Shown one piece after another: positions 8,100-15,584 of a stretch of 16,078 bases of DNA. The translations under genes were made by a program, and so were the position numbers. A model generated the notes under the pieces. It saw only the letters and a program-made list of their open reading frames with translations, was not told where the DNA came from and made no database searches. This stretch comes from JABAYQ01 sp042091225 (GTDB taxonomy: Bacteria; Bacteroidota; Bacteroidia; Flavobacteriales; UBA7312). Position 1 is the first letter of the stretch; the number at the start of each line of letters is the position of its first letter. The stretch lies in assembly GCA_042091225.1 (NCBI GenBank), contig JBELHW010000038.1:1-16078 (forward strand), given 5' to 3'.

Positions 8100-9578
8100 A
8101 TGAAAAAGATACTTGTTGCTAATAGAGGTGAAATAGCACTCAGAATAATGCGAACGGCTAAAGAAATGGGAATTAAAACTGTTGCTGTTTATTCTGAAGC
8201 TGACAGACAATCGCCACATGTTATGTATGCCGATCAGGCGGTAAACGTTGGAGCATCACCGTCTAGCGAATCTTATTTAAAAATGGATAAAATTATTGAA
8301 GTCTGTAAAGATTTAAATGTAGATGCTATTCATCCTGGCTACGGATTTTTATCAGAAAATGCAGAATTTGTTCGTAAAGTAGAAAAAGAAAATATTGTTT
8401 TTATTGGTCCATCTCCTAATGCTATGGAAATGATGGGGAATAAATTGAAAGCTAAAGAAACTGTTAAAAAATTCGATGTACCAATGATTCCTGGTACTGA
8501 TGAAAAACTTGTTGATGTAGAATTAGGCAAATCTGTAGCTAAAAAAATTGGTTATCCAATATTAATTAAAGCTGCTGCTGGTGGTGGAGGTAAAGGAATG
8601 AGAGTGGTAGCTGAAGAGTCACAATTTGAAGAGCAAATGAAGTTGGCTATTAGTGAAGCCATATCTTCTTTTGGAGATGGATCCGTTTTTATAGAAAGGT
8701 ATGTTGGTAGTCCGAGACATATTGAAATTCAAATTTTAGCCGATAAACATGGTAATATTGTTCATCTATTCGAAAGAGAATGTTCTGTTCAAAGAAGGCA
8801 TCAAAAAGTTGTTGAAGAAGCACCATCATCTATCTTAAGCCAAAGTTTAAGAGAAAAAATGGGCCAATGTGCAATAGATGTTGCTAAATCATGTAATTAC
8901 GTTGGGGCAGGAACCGTAGAGTTTTTATTGGATGAAAATAATAACTTTTATTTTCTAGAAATGAATACCCGTTTACAAGTTGAACATCCTGTATCAGAAT
9001 TAATTACTAACATAGATTTAGTAAAAGAACAAATAAAAGTCGCCCGAGGAGAGAAACTTTCTTTTTCTCAAGAGGATATAAGTATTTATGGACATGCTAT
9101 TGAAGTTAGAGTGTATGCAGAAGATCCTTATAATAATTTTTCTCCTGATATAGGCGTCTTAAAAACGTATAAATTACCCGAAAGTATTGGAGTAAGAGTA
9201 GATAATGGGTTTGAACAAGGTATGGAGATTCCTATTTTTTATGACTCCATGCTTTGTAAACTAATTACCTATGGTAAAAATAGGCAAGAAGCAATTGACA
9301 GAATGGTACGAGCAATTAAAGACTTTACAATAACAGGAGTAAAAACTACCTTACCTTTTGGAAAGTTTGTTATGGAAAATGAATATTTTAGATTGGGTAA
9401 ATTTGATACTCATTTTGTCAAAAATCATTTTGATTCAACTTTTTTAGAGTCTACATCAGAAGATGAAGCACGAATTGCGGCTTCTTTAGCTAAATATTTA
9501 GTGCAAAACAATTCTCAAACTGGTGTTTCAAAAAACAATAACTCCAAAATTACTAACTGGAAAAAAAATAGAGCTTAA
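8100..9578 (+). CDS. accC: Biotin carboxylase subunit of an acyl-CoA (acetyl/propionyl-CoA) carboxylase
   Basis: A 492-residue biotin carboxylase, which uses ATP and bicarbonate to carboxylate biotin on a carrier protein. The N-terminal domain has ILVANRGEIALRI (4-16) and HPGYGFLSENAEF (78-90). The ATP-grasp domain has the glycine loop AAAGGGGKGMRV (158-169), the bicarbonate/biotin-site segment ECSVQRRHQK (227-236), metal-site Glu288 in EMNTR, and QVEHPVSE (293-300). The C-terminal domain includes YDSMLCKLITYG (381-392) and FDTHFVKNHF (435-444), which look more like propionyl/methylcrotonyl-CoA carboxylase alpha chains than the FabB-pathway AccC. It is about 40 residues longer than classical AccC, and the Ser/Asn-rich tail has no biotinyl AMKM motif. 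No carrier or carboxyltransferase gene is adjacent. The acyl substrate therefore remains open, and the symbol is used in the loose family sense. Confidence 0.9.
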   Translation: MKKILVANRGEIALRIMRTAKEMGIKTVAVYSEADRQSPHVMYADQAVNVGASPSSESYLKMDKIIEVCKDLNVDAIHPGYGFLSENAEFVRKVEKENIVFIGPSPNAMEMMGNKLKAKETVKKFDVPMIPGTDEKLVDVELGKSVAKKIGYPILIKAAAGGGGKGMRVVAEESQFEEQMKLAISEAISSFGDGSVFIERYVGSPRHIEIQILADKHGNIVHLFERECSVQRRHQKVVEEAPSSILSQSLREKMGQCAIDVAKSCNYVGAGTVEFLLDENNNFYFLEMNTRLQVEHPVSELITNIDLVKEQIKVARGEKLSFSQEDISIYGHAIEVRVYAEDPYNNFSPDIGVLKTYKLPESIGVRVDNGFEQGMEIPIFYDSMLCKLITYGKNRQEAIDRMVRAIKDFTITGVKTTLPFGKFVMENEYFRLGKFDTHFVKNHFDSTFLESTSEDEARIAASLAKYLVQNNSQTGVSKNNNSKITNWKKNRA

Positions 9579-9579
9579 T

Positions 9580-10980
9580 TTATTTACCTTTTCTTTCTAG
9601 TATAATAACTACTGTGTGTATTAAAATTTTTAAGTCAATCAATAAAGATCTATTTTCGATATATAGAATATCAAACTTTAATCTTTGCAGCATTTCTTGT
9701 ACATTTTCAGCATAGCCAAACTTAACCATACCCCAAGATGTTATTCCTGGCTTAACTTTATAAATTCTATTATAATGCGGGGCTTTTTGAATTAATTTAT
9801 CAGCATAAAAACGTCTTTCGGGTCTTGGGCCAACAAAACTCATATCCCCTTTAATAATATTAAAAAATTGAGGAATTTCATCTAACCTTACTTTTCGCAT
9901 CAATTTTCCAAATCGAGTAATTCGACTGTCTTTATCGCTAGAGAGTTGAGGGCCATTGATCTCAGAACCTTGTACCATCGATCGAAATTTATAAATAGTA
10001 AATGGGTTCCCGTTAATACCAATCCGTTCTTGTTTGTAGATTATTGGTCCTTTTGATGTTAGTTTTATAATTAGAGCACAAACAAGGAATAGAGGTGAGA
10101 ATAATACAATGCAGATAAAAGAAAGAAAATAATCAGAAAATAATTTAAATCTCTTTTCCCATTCGGGCTGAAAATCGTTTTTAATTTCTATTAATGGAGT
10201 TCCAAAAATTGAATTCATTTTTACTCTTCCTAACATTATGTCATACATGTCTGGAATAACTTTAACAATTAGGTTAGTTTGATTTAAAGTGTTTAAAATT
10301 TCTTCTATTTTGGTATGTTCTTTTTGTTCTATTGCAATTATTATTTCCTCAATATTATTTTTATTAATAACCTTCAAAATATCAGTGTAATCTCCAAAGT
10401 GTGTTATTAATTCTGACAAGGGATATTCTTCTTTTTTTACAATATTTAAAAAACCAATTATTTTATTTCCACTAGATTTTTTTTCATTTTTAATGTCGTT
10501 AAAAACCTGTATTGCTCTTTGTCCACTGCCAATAATTAGAGTGTTAAAACCAAACTTCTTAGAATGAATAAGTTTAGCAGTGCGATTGGTTAAAATAAAT
10601 CTAAAAATTGATGTTATAGAAAAGTGTAAACAAAATAAGGTTCCTATAGTTTGGTAATACTGTTTGTAGTTAGAAATATCATCATCTAATAGAGCTATAA
10701 AAAATATAAACGTTACTCCAATAGAGGAAATAAAAAATGTTTTTATTAATTCGTTTAATCGAGACTTTCTAAATATATCCTTATATGATCCAGTAAAAAA
10801 GTAAAATAAAAACCAAGCAACAATAACTATTATAAGATTAGTAAAATAGTCTTGGTTAGCTGCGAATTTTACATTTTCTATTTCGGTTGATCTAATGTAT
10901 ATAAAAAAGGTCCAAGCTAGAAAAGTGCTAAGGATATCTAAAAGTATGTATTTAAGTGTTTGAACTCTTTTATTGTTCAT
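9580..10980 (-). CDS. Polyprenyl-phosphate sugar-1-phosphate transferase (exopolysaccharide-type)
   Basis: A 466-residue integral membrane enzyme of the WbaP/WcaJ type, which starts glycan assembly by moving a sugar-1-phosphate from a nucleotide sugar to undecaprenyl phosphate. Four N-terminal membrane helices (about 11-29, 48-64, 81-99, 108-130) precede a CoA-binding-like Rossmann domain (about 145-255, with LIIGSGQRA). A fifth hydrophobic segment (281-307) leads into the catalytic bacterial sugar transferase domain. That domain carries KQERIG (316-321), YKFRSM (330-335), the catalytic pair in LDEIPQ (366-371) and SFVGPRPE (381-388). The complete architecture suggests it is active; the sugar cannot be told from sequence. 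It is last in a leftward unit after a lipoprotein gene, whose end it overlaps by 11 bases. Its stop lies one base from the convergent accC stop. Confidence 0.92.
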   Translation of the reverse strand: MNNKRVQTLKYILLDILSTFLAWTFFIYIRSTEIENVKFAANQDYFTNLIIVIVAWFLFYFFTGSYKDIFRKSRLNELIKTFFISSIGVTFIFFIALLDDDISNYKQYYQTIGTLFCLHFSITSIFRFILTNRTAKLIHSKKFGFNTLIIGSGQRAIQVFNDIKNEKKSSGNKIIGFLNIVKKEEYPLSELITHFGDYTDILKVINKNNIEEIIIAIEQKEHTKIEEILNTLNQTNLIVKVIPDMYDIMLGRVKMNSIFGTPLIEIKNDFQPEWEKRFKLFSDYFLSFICIVLFSPLFLVCALIIKLTSKGPIIYKQERIGINGNPFTIYKFRSMVQGSEINGPQLSSDKDSRITRFGKLMRKVRLDEIPQFFNIIKGDMSFVGPRPERRFYADKLIQKAPHYNRIYKVKPGITSWGMVKFGYAENVQEMLQRLKFDILYIENRSLLIDLKILIHTVVIILERKGK

Positions 10981-11821
10981 ATACTATTCTAACATTATCA
11001 ATGTTAAGTTCATTAATATCTTGATCTTCATTACGAGACATACCTATAAAAATATTATAGTTGTCAAAGCCATTACCAAACGAATTTATCGATTCTGTTA
11101 AGGACACGTATATTTTATTCCAATCTTCTTTTTCATTTAGATAAATAACAGCTGTTTTGTTTGTTAATTGAGAATTAGTAGCATACATGCCAATAACAAA
11201 AGTAGTACTAGATTTATAGTCTAACTCAAGATAAACTTGCTTGTCTTTAGGTAAGGAAATACTATTAGTTCTACATTCGAAAATTTCACCTTCTTCACCT
11301 GAGATTAAAATTTTTCCGTAAGTATTTCCTAAAATCGGATCATAGATGTTAGAATAAATTTTTTCAATCGAATGATTAATAGAGTCTGTTATGACGTTAA
11401 GTATTGTTCCATTTCCTTCAAAATCTTCCTGATAAGGAAATTCATTTATTTTATAATTTACAAAAGGAGAGATAGAGCAAGTCTGGTTAGGAGTTAAATC
11501 TTTATTTATTGTATATCTATTTAAGTATGGATAATTTATTCTACTTGCTGAGATACCATTTTTCTTAATTCCGGCTTCTACAATAATTTCTTGAGAGCCA
11601 CTTTTCAAAATAGGAATATTTGCTGGTAAAGGATAAACACCTAAAAACTCATCATCTATATAGAACCAAGCATCTGTTATATTTGAAGAGTTTGTGCCTA
11701 AACTTGCATCAGTTTGAAGAGCTATTTTTTCAATATAAATAGTCGATAAAATATCTTCTTCTGGATTTATGATTTCGCAAGAAAAAAATAGCAGACATAA
11801 AAAGAAAATAATATAATGCAT
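10970..11821 (-). CDS. Hypothetical secreted lipoprotein, possible jelly-roll/lectin-like domain
   Basis: A 283-residue protein with a type II signal peptide: MHYIIFFLCLLFFSC puts the lipidated cysteine at position 15. Mature residues about 25-120 are beta-rich and include DAWFYIDDEFLGVYPLPANI (50-69), reminiscent of PEGA-like surface modules. From about 130 (YQEDFEGNG) to the C-terminus (NIDNVRIVYEQ), the DFE opening and DNVRI ending resemble the jelly-roll carbohydrate-binding domains common in Bacteroidota. I do not recognise a named family. It is the middle gene between an oxidoreductase and a polyprenyl sugar transferase, and its end overlaps the latter by 11 bases. A role linked to the surface glycan made by that unit is plausible but is inferred only from position. 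Confidence 0.75.
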   Translation of the reverse strand: MHYIIFFLCLLFFSCEIINPEEDILSTIYIEKIALQTDASLGTNSSNITDAWFYIDDEFLGVYPLPANIPILKSGSQEIIVEAGIKKNGISASRINYPYLNRYTINKDLTPNQTCSISPFVNYKINEFPYQEDFEGNGTILNVITDSINHSIEKIYSNIYDPILGNTYGKILISGEEGEIFECRTNSISLPKDKQVYLELDYKSSTTFVIGMYATNSQLTNKTAVIYLNEKEDWNKIYVSLTESINSFGNGFDNYNIFIGMSRNEDQDINELNIDNVRIVYEQ

Positions 11822-11824
11822 AAG

Positions 11825-12817
11825 TTAAGATATATTCATTTTTAAAGCACTATTCATTTTATCTAGTATTTTATGTGCTAGCTCTAGGGCAATAAAACCA
11901 TCTGTAATGCTTACAATAGGTTCAGAGTCGTTTGTAATTGAATTGTAAAAACTTATTAATTCTTCTTTTATTGCATTCATTTCTTCAATTTCAGGGTTTT
12001 CAAAATAAATTTGTTTTTTCTTTTTACCAACATCAATTGTCATCGCGTAAGAATCTATTCTTTCTGAAGCTTTTAAGTTTTTGATTCTGATAACTTCTGT
12101 TTTTTTATCTAGAAAGTCAACAGATATGTAAGCATCTTTTTGAAAAATTCTAATTTTTCTCATTTGTTTTAATGACATTCTACTAGCTGTTAAATTACAA
12201 ACACAACCATTATCAAACTCAATTCTTGCGTTTGCTATATCATGATTATCACTGATAACTTCAACACCACTAGCACTAATTTTACTTATATTAGAATTGA
12301 CAATACTTAAAATTATATCAATATCATGAATCATGAGATCTAAAACTACTGGAACATCAGTACCTCTTGTGTTAAATTCGGAAAGTCTATGAGACTCAAT
12401 AAATAATGGTGTGTTTATAAAAGGCTTGGCAGCAAGGTAAGCAGGGTTAAACCTTTCTACATGACCAATTTGAACTTTAACCCCTGCTTCATTAGCTAAG
12501 CTTAATAACTCTTCAGCTTCTTCTAGAGTATTTGTTATAGGTTTTTCAATAAAAAGGTGTTTGTTAAGTTTTATTGCTTTTGTAGCGTATTCAAAATGAG
12601 TAGTAGTCGGAGATACAATGTTTATAATATCACTATTGTCGAATAATTGCTCTACTTTTTTGAATGATGGAATCTTATAAGTTCTATTTATTTTTTTAGC
12701 TAATTCTTTATCCGAATCATAAAAGCCAACCACTTCATACAACTCTTTCAATTCCAGAAGTAATTTGAGATGTATTTGCCCTAAATGTCCAACTCCTATA
12801 ATTCCTATTTTCAGCAT
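11825..12817 (-). CDS. Gfo/Idh/MocA family NAD(P)-dependent oxidoreductase
   Basis: A 330-residue cytoplasmic dehydrogenase. The N-terminal Rossmann fold has IGIIGVGHLGQIH (4-16), followed by the family motif FIEKPITNT (89-97) with catalytic-type Lys92. The C-terminal domain has GHVERFNPA (118-126) and LDLMIHDIDI (159-168), with the His164/Asp165 typical of sugar-converting members. The GHVERFNPA and LDLMIHDID pattern is close to what I recall for UDP-GlcNAc 3-dehydrogenases, so a sugar-nucleotide substrate is likely but unproven. It is first in the leftward unit with the lipoprotein (3-base gap) and the sugar transferase, which fits glycan precursor modification. It is divergent from pcm; I saw no clear TAnnTTTG box in its AT-rich upstream gap. 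Confidence 0.9.
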   Translation of the reverse strand: MLKIGIIGVGHLGQIHLKLLLELKELYEVVGFYDSDKELAKKINRTYKIPSFKKVEQLFDNSDIINIVSPTTTHFEYATKAIKLNKHLFIEKPITNTLEEAEELLSLANEAGVKVQIGHVERFNPAYLAAKPFINTPLFIESHRLSEFNTRGTDVPVVLDLMIHDIDIILSIVNSNISKISASGVEVISDNHDIANARIEFDNGCVCNLTASRMSLKQMRKIRIFQKDAYISVDFLDKKTEVIRIKNLKASERIDSYAMTIDVGKKKKQIYFENPEIEEMNAIKEELISFYNSITNDSEPIVSITDGFIALELAHKILDKMNSALKMNIS

Positions 12818-12862
12818 ATTTATAATCTTAAATTAATATATAAATATAATAATTTAATTATC

Positions 12863-12870
12863 TATTTTTG
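12863..12870 (+). promoter_or_regulatory. Possible -7 promoter element for pcm
   Basis: TATTTTTG fits TAnnTTTG and ends nine bases before the ATG at 12880. No TTG box is visible at the right distance, and the surroundings are nearly all A and T, so chance occurrence is possible. If real, the pcm message is almost leaderless. Confidence 0.35.
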
Positions 12871-12879
12871 ATTGAGCAG

Positions 12880-13521
12880 ATGAAAGATAATTTTAGACAT
12901 CAAGGTTTACGAAATCAATTAGTAGATAATCTAGTAGATAAAGGTATTTCTGACAAAAAAGTATTAAATGCCATTTCTATTATTCCCAGGCACCTGTTTT
13001 TAGAAAAAGCATTTGTAGAATTTGCTTATCAAGATTTAGCTTTTCCTATTGGATGTGACCAAACCATTTCACAACCTTACACTGTTGCTTTTCAAACTCA
13101 ACTTTTAAATATTTCTGCCCACGAAAAGGTTTTAGAAATTGGCACTGGTTCAGGTTATCAAACAGCTGTTTTGTTAGAGATGAAAGCAAATGTTTTTACA
13201 ATAGAAAGGCAAAAAGAACTTTATGAAAAAACAAAATTATTTTTACCAAAATTAGGTTATCATGCCATGTTTATCTACGGTGATGGTTATAAGGGTTTAC
13301 CCAGTTTTGCTCCTTTTGATAAAATTATTGTAACAGCTGGAGCTAAAGAAATTCCAAATTCATTATTAAGTCAATTAAAAATTGGTGGATTAATGGTAAT
13401 TCCTGTGGGTAATCTCAAATTACAAAAAATGAAACTTATCATAAGAAAATCAGAAAAAGAGTTTAGCACACAAACATTAGGAGACTGTAGTTTTGTGCCA
13501 ATGTTACCTAAAAAGTCGTAA
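12880..13521 (+). CDS. pcm: Protein-L-isoaspartate O-methyltransferase
   Basis: A 213-residue repair enzyme that uses S-adenosylmethionine to methylate L-isoaspartyl residues in aged proteins, starting their return to L-aspartate. The sequence shows the substrate loop FPIGCDQTISQPYTVA (55-70), SAM motif I VLEIGTGSGYQTA (84-96), the acidic IER (108-110) closing the next strand, and GDGYKGLP (134-141) followed by FDKIIVTAGAKEIP (147-160). All segments are complete. The start is set at the ATG at 12880 because Bacteroidota homologues begin MKDxFRH. The TTG four codons upstream would add an unconserved MIEQ and lies inside a promoter-like box. It shares the strand with the following hydroxybutyryl-CoA dehydrogenase gene, 46 bases downstream. 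Confidence 0.95.
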   Translation: MKDNFRHQGLRNQLVDNLVDKGISDKKVLNAISIIPRHLFLEKAFVEFAYQDLAFPIGCDQTISQPYTVAFQTQLLNISAHEKVLEIGTGSGYQTAVLLEMKANVFTIERQKELYEKTKLFLPKLGYHAMFIYGDGYKGLPSFAPFDKIIVTAGAKEIPNSLLSQLKIGGLMVIPVGNLKLQKMKLIIRKSEKEFSTQTLGDCSFVPMLPKKS

Positions 13522-13528
13522 CATTTCT

Positions 13529-13536
13529 TATTTTTG
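13529..13536 (+). promoter_or_regulatory. Possible -7 promoter element for the 3-hydroxybutyryl-CoA dehydrogenase gene
   Basis: TATTTTTG fits TAnnTTTG, starts eight bases after the pcm stop, and would give a leader of roughly 25 bases before the ATG at 13568. I found no matching TTG box upstream, so cotranscription with pcm remains an equal alternative. Confidence 0.35.
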
Positions 13537-13567
13537 TTTTTCAAAACTTTATAAAAAATAAATAGAT

Positions 13568-14455
13568 ATGAAGCTAATTAGTGTTATTGGTGCAGGAACA
13601 ATGGGAAATGGTATTGCTCATGCTTTTGCTCAGAGTGGATACAAGGTAAATTTAATAGATGTATCAGCAAGTGCTTTAGAAAAAGCATTTTATTCAATTA
13701 CAAAAAACCTTGATAGACAAATCGCTAAAGAAAAAATTAGTGATCAAGATAAAACCAATACACTTTCTAATATTTCAATTAGTACTGATTTAATAACCTC
13801 TGTTAAGGGTGCTGATTTAGTAGTTGAAGCAGCTACCGAAAATATTGATATAAAATTAAGCATCTTCAAACAATTAGACGAAGTTTGTGATAGTCATACT
13901 ATCTTAGGAACAAATACTTCTTCTATTTCTATTACTAAAATAGCTTCTGTAACTAAAAGAGCAGACAAAGTAATCGGAATGCATTTTATGAATCCGGTTC
14001 CTGTTATGAAATTAGTAGAAGTGATTAGAGGTTATGCTACCTCTGATGAAGTTACTAATACAATTATGGAAGTCTCTAAATCATTAGGTAAGATTCCTGT
14101 TGAAGTTAATGATTATCCTGGTTTTGTTGCTAACAGAATTTTAATGCCAATGATTAATGAAGCGATTATTACGCTTCATGAAGGCGTTGCAGGTGTCAAA
14201 GAAATTGATACCGTTATGATGCTAGGGATGGCTCATCCTATGGGTCCTTTACATTTAGCTGATTTTATTGGTCTAGATGTCTGTTTATCTATTATGAATG
14301 TTTTACACCAAGGGTTTGGAAATTCAAAGTATGCTTCTTGTCCTTTATTAGTTAATATGGTTACAGCAGGAAAGTTAGGAGTTAAGTCAGGTCAAGGATT
14401 TTACGATTATTCTAAAGGACCAAAAAATAAAGAAGTCGCTCCACAATTTATTTAA
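13568..14455 (+). CDS. 3-hydroxybutyryl-CoA dehydrogenase (3-hydroxyacyl-CoA dehydrogenase family)
   Basis: A 295-residue NAD(P)-dependent enzyme that interconverts 3-hydroxybutyryl-CoA and acetoacetyl-CoA, in fatty-acid breakdown or butanoate metabolism. The N-terminal Rossmann domain begins ISVIGAGTMGNGIAHAFA (4-21), with GxGxxG at 8-13. Then come LVVEAATEN (84-92), the catalytic His139 in GMHFMNPVPVMKLVE (137-151) and its partner Glu151. The C-terminal dimerisation domain has GFVANRILMPMINEA, HPMGPLHLADFIGLD and the closing SGQGFYDYS. Length and motifs match single-domain bacterial Hbd/PaaH proteins, with no fused enoyl-CoA hydratase. Chain-length preference cannot be read from the sequence. 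Its last eight bases overlap the convergent DUF4294 gene. Confidence 0.93.
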   Translation: MKLISVIGAGTMGNGIAHAFAQSGYKVNLIDVSASALEKAFYSITKNLDRQIAKEKISDQDKTNTLSNISISTDLITSVKGADLVVEAATENIDIKLSIFKQLDEVCDSHTILGTNTSSISITKIASVTKRADKVIGMHFMNPVPVMKLVEVIRGYATSDEVTNTIMEVSKSLGKIPVEVNDYPGFVANRILMPMINEAIITLHEGVAGVKEIDTVMMLGMAHPMGPLHLADFIGLDVCLSIMNVLHQGFGNSKYASCPLLVNMVTAGKLGVKSGQGFYDYSKGPKNKEVAPQFI

Positions 14456-15029
14456 TTCTACCTTCAAGTTGAGCTTCTAAAATTATATGCTCAATCATTT
14501 TATCTTCTTTATTTGTTAAAGGTTGATACGAAGTTTTAAGATTATTGTCATAGATTTTCGCCATTCCTTGCCAGAAAAAAGCATGAATGCCTCCTTTGAG
14601 TTCTTTAACTATTTCATAGGTGCTAATTTGTGTTTCCCTGAATATTAGTTTGGATAGAATTCTGCCTTCCCAACGGCTTAGCTTTTTTAAATCTTTACTT
14701 AAGTCAGATTTAATCCAACTTTCAATTGCTTTAATATATTTCCTTTTTTTTCTTTTTTTAGAAATGTTTCCTAAATCTTTATAAATACTATCAAGTTTGT
14801 GAGAAGCTAATTTTGCGTAAGGATATACTTTTAATGTTCTTCTCTTCAAACGAGAGTATAGAATTTGATCTTCAGCATTTTTAAAACTGATTATTTCTAT
14901 CTCATCTATTGCAGGCAATATAATTATAGTGTCTTCACCGTTGAAAGAGTAATTCTCAAACTTTATGGTTTTTAAATCCTGGGCAAATGAAACAAATGGT
15001 AGTAATAGAAAGAAAAAAGACAATCTCAT
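14448..15029 (-). CDS. DUF4294 domain-containing exported protein
   Basis: A 193-residue protein with a signal peptide (SFFFLLLPFVSFA, then QD; cleavage near residue 16-17). The mature part matches the Bacteroidota-restricted DUF4294 pattern: VYPYAKLASHKLDSI (68-82), a lysine-rich KKRKKRKYIKAIE (91-103), LSRWEGRILSKLIFRET (117-133), and GIHAFFWQGMAKIY (147-160). No catalytic motif is recognised and the function is unknown; location is probably periplasmic or outer-membrane associated. It is last in the leftward rpsP-rimM group with a 15-base gap to rimM, which suggests cotranscription. Its stop is inside the end of the convergent dehydrogenase gene. Confidence 0.85.
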   Translation of the reverse strand: MRLSFFFLLLPFVSFAQDLKTIKFENYSFNGEDTIIILPAIDEIEIISFKNAEDQILYSRLKRRTLKVYPYAKLASHKLDSIYKDLGNISKKRKKRKYIKAIESWIKSDLSKDLKKLSRWEGRILSKLIFRETQISTYEIVKELKGGIHAFFWQGMAKIYDNNLKTSYQPLTNKEDKMIEHIILEAQLEGRIK

Positions 15030-15044
15030 CTTTCAAAGATAAGT

Positions 15045-15566
15045 CTAATCAATATAAATGTCAATCAATCCAATAGGAGTGTTTAAATAAATAGTTTTAC
15101 TATCCTTATTTATTTTTTCTATGAACTCATTAATGATTGGAATTAAAATTTCTTTATTTTGATACTTGATTTGAAATAGATCTTGGGCTGTGTTTGAAGA
15201 AATCCCTTCAATAACTCCGATTTCTCCAAGCCTTTTGTCAATAATTGAATAACCAATATAAGATTTTATAATTAGCTCTTCATTTTTAGGAGCTTTTTTA
15301 GAATCGATATAACAACCTTTACCTATTAATGATTCGGCATCTTGTTCGTTATTAATATCTTCTAATTTTACCGTAATAAAATTATTGTTTTTAAATTTTA
15401 ATGATTCAATAAAAAAAGGAACTAAACTTATATTCATATCAACAAATATAAAATCTAGTTCCTTAAGTTCTTCGAAAGAGGATATGTCTAATTTAATATT
15501 TAATGAACCGTTAAAACCATGTTTTCTACTAAAATATCCTAAATAGAAAGCATTTGATTTATTCAT
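15045..15566 (-). CDS. rimM: Ribosome maturation factor RimM
   Basis: A 173-residue 16S rRNA processing factor that binds ribosomal protein S19 and helps 30S head assembly. The N-terminal barrel starts with FYLGYFSRKHGFNGSLNIKL (7-26), the conserved G-x-HG-x-x-G type entry, and includes EDINNEQDAESLIG. The C-terminal PRC-barrel has SYIGYSIIDKRLGEIGVIEG, then DLFQIKY, ILIPIINEFI and the typical ending TPIGLID. It directly follows rpsP with an 18-base gap, the classical S16-RimM arrangement. A purine-rich AAGGA sits about 12 bases before the start and could serve as ribosome binding site. Confidence 0.95.
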   Translation of the reverse strand: MNKSNAFYLGYFSRKHGFNGSLNIKLDISSFEELKELDFIFVDMNISLVPFFIESLKFKNNNFITVKLEDINNEQDAESLIGKGCYIDSKKAPKNEELIIKSYIGYSIIDKRLGEIGVIEGISSNTAQDLFQIKYQNKEILIPIINEFIEKINKDSKTIYLNTPIGLIDIYID

Positions 15567-15584
15567 TAAAAGACTAGTCCTTTT

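Noticed and set aside
12868..12879. TTG start giving a four-residue longer Pcm
   Set aside because: Homologues start at MKDxFRH, and the TTG is the end of a promoter-like box.
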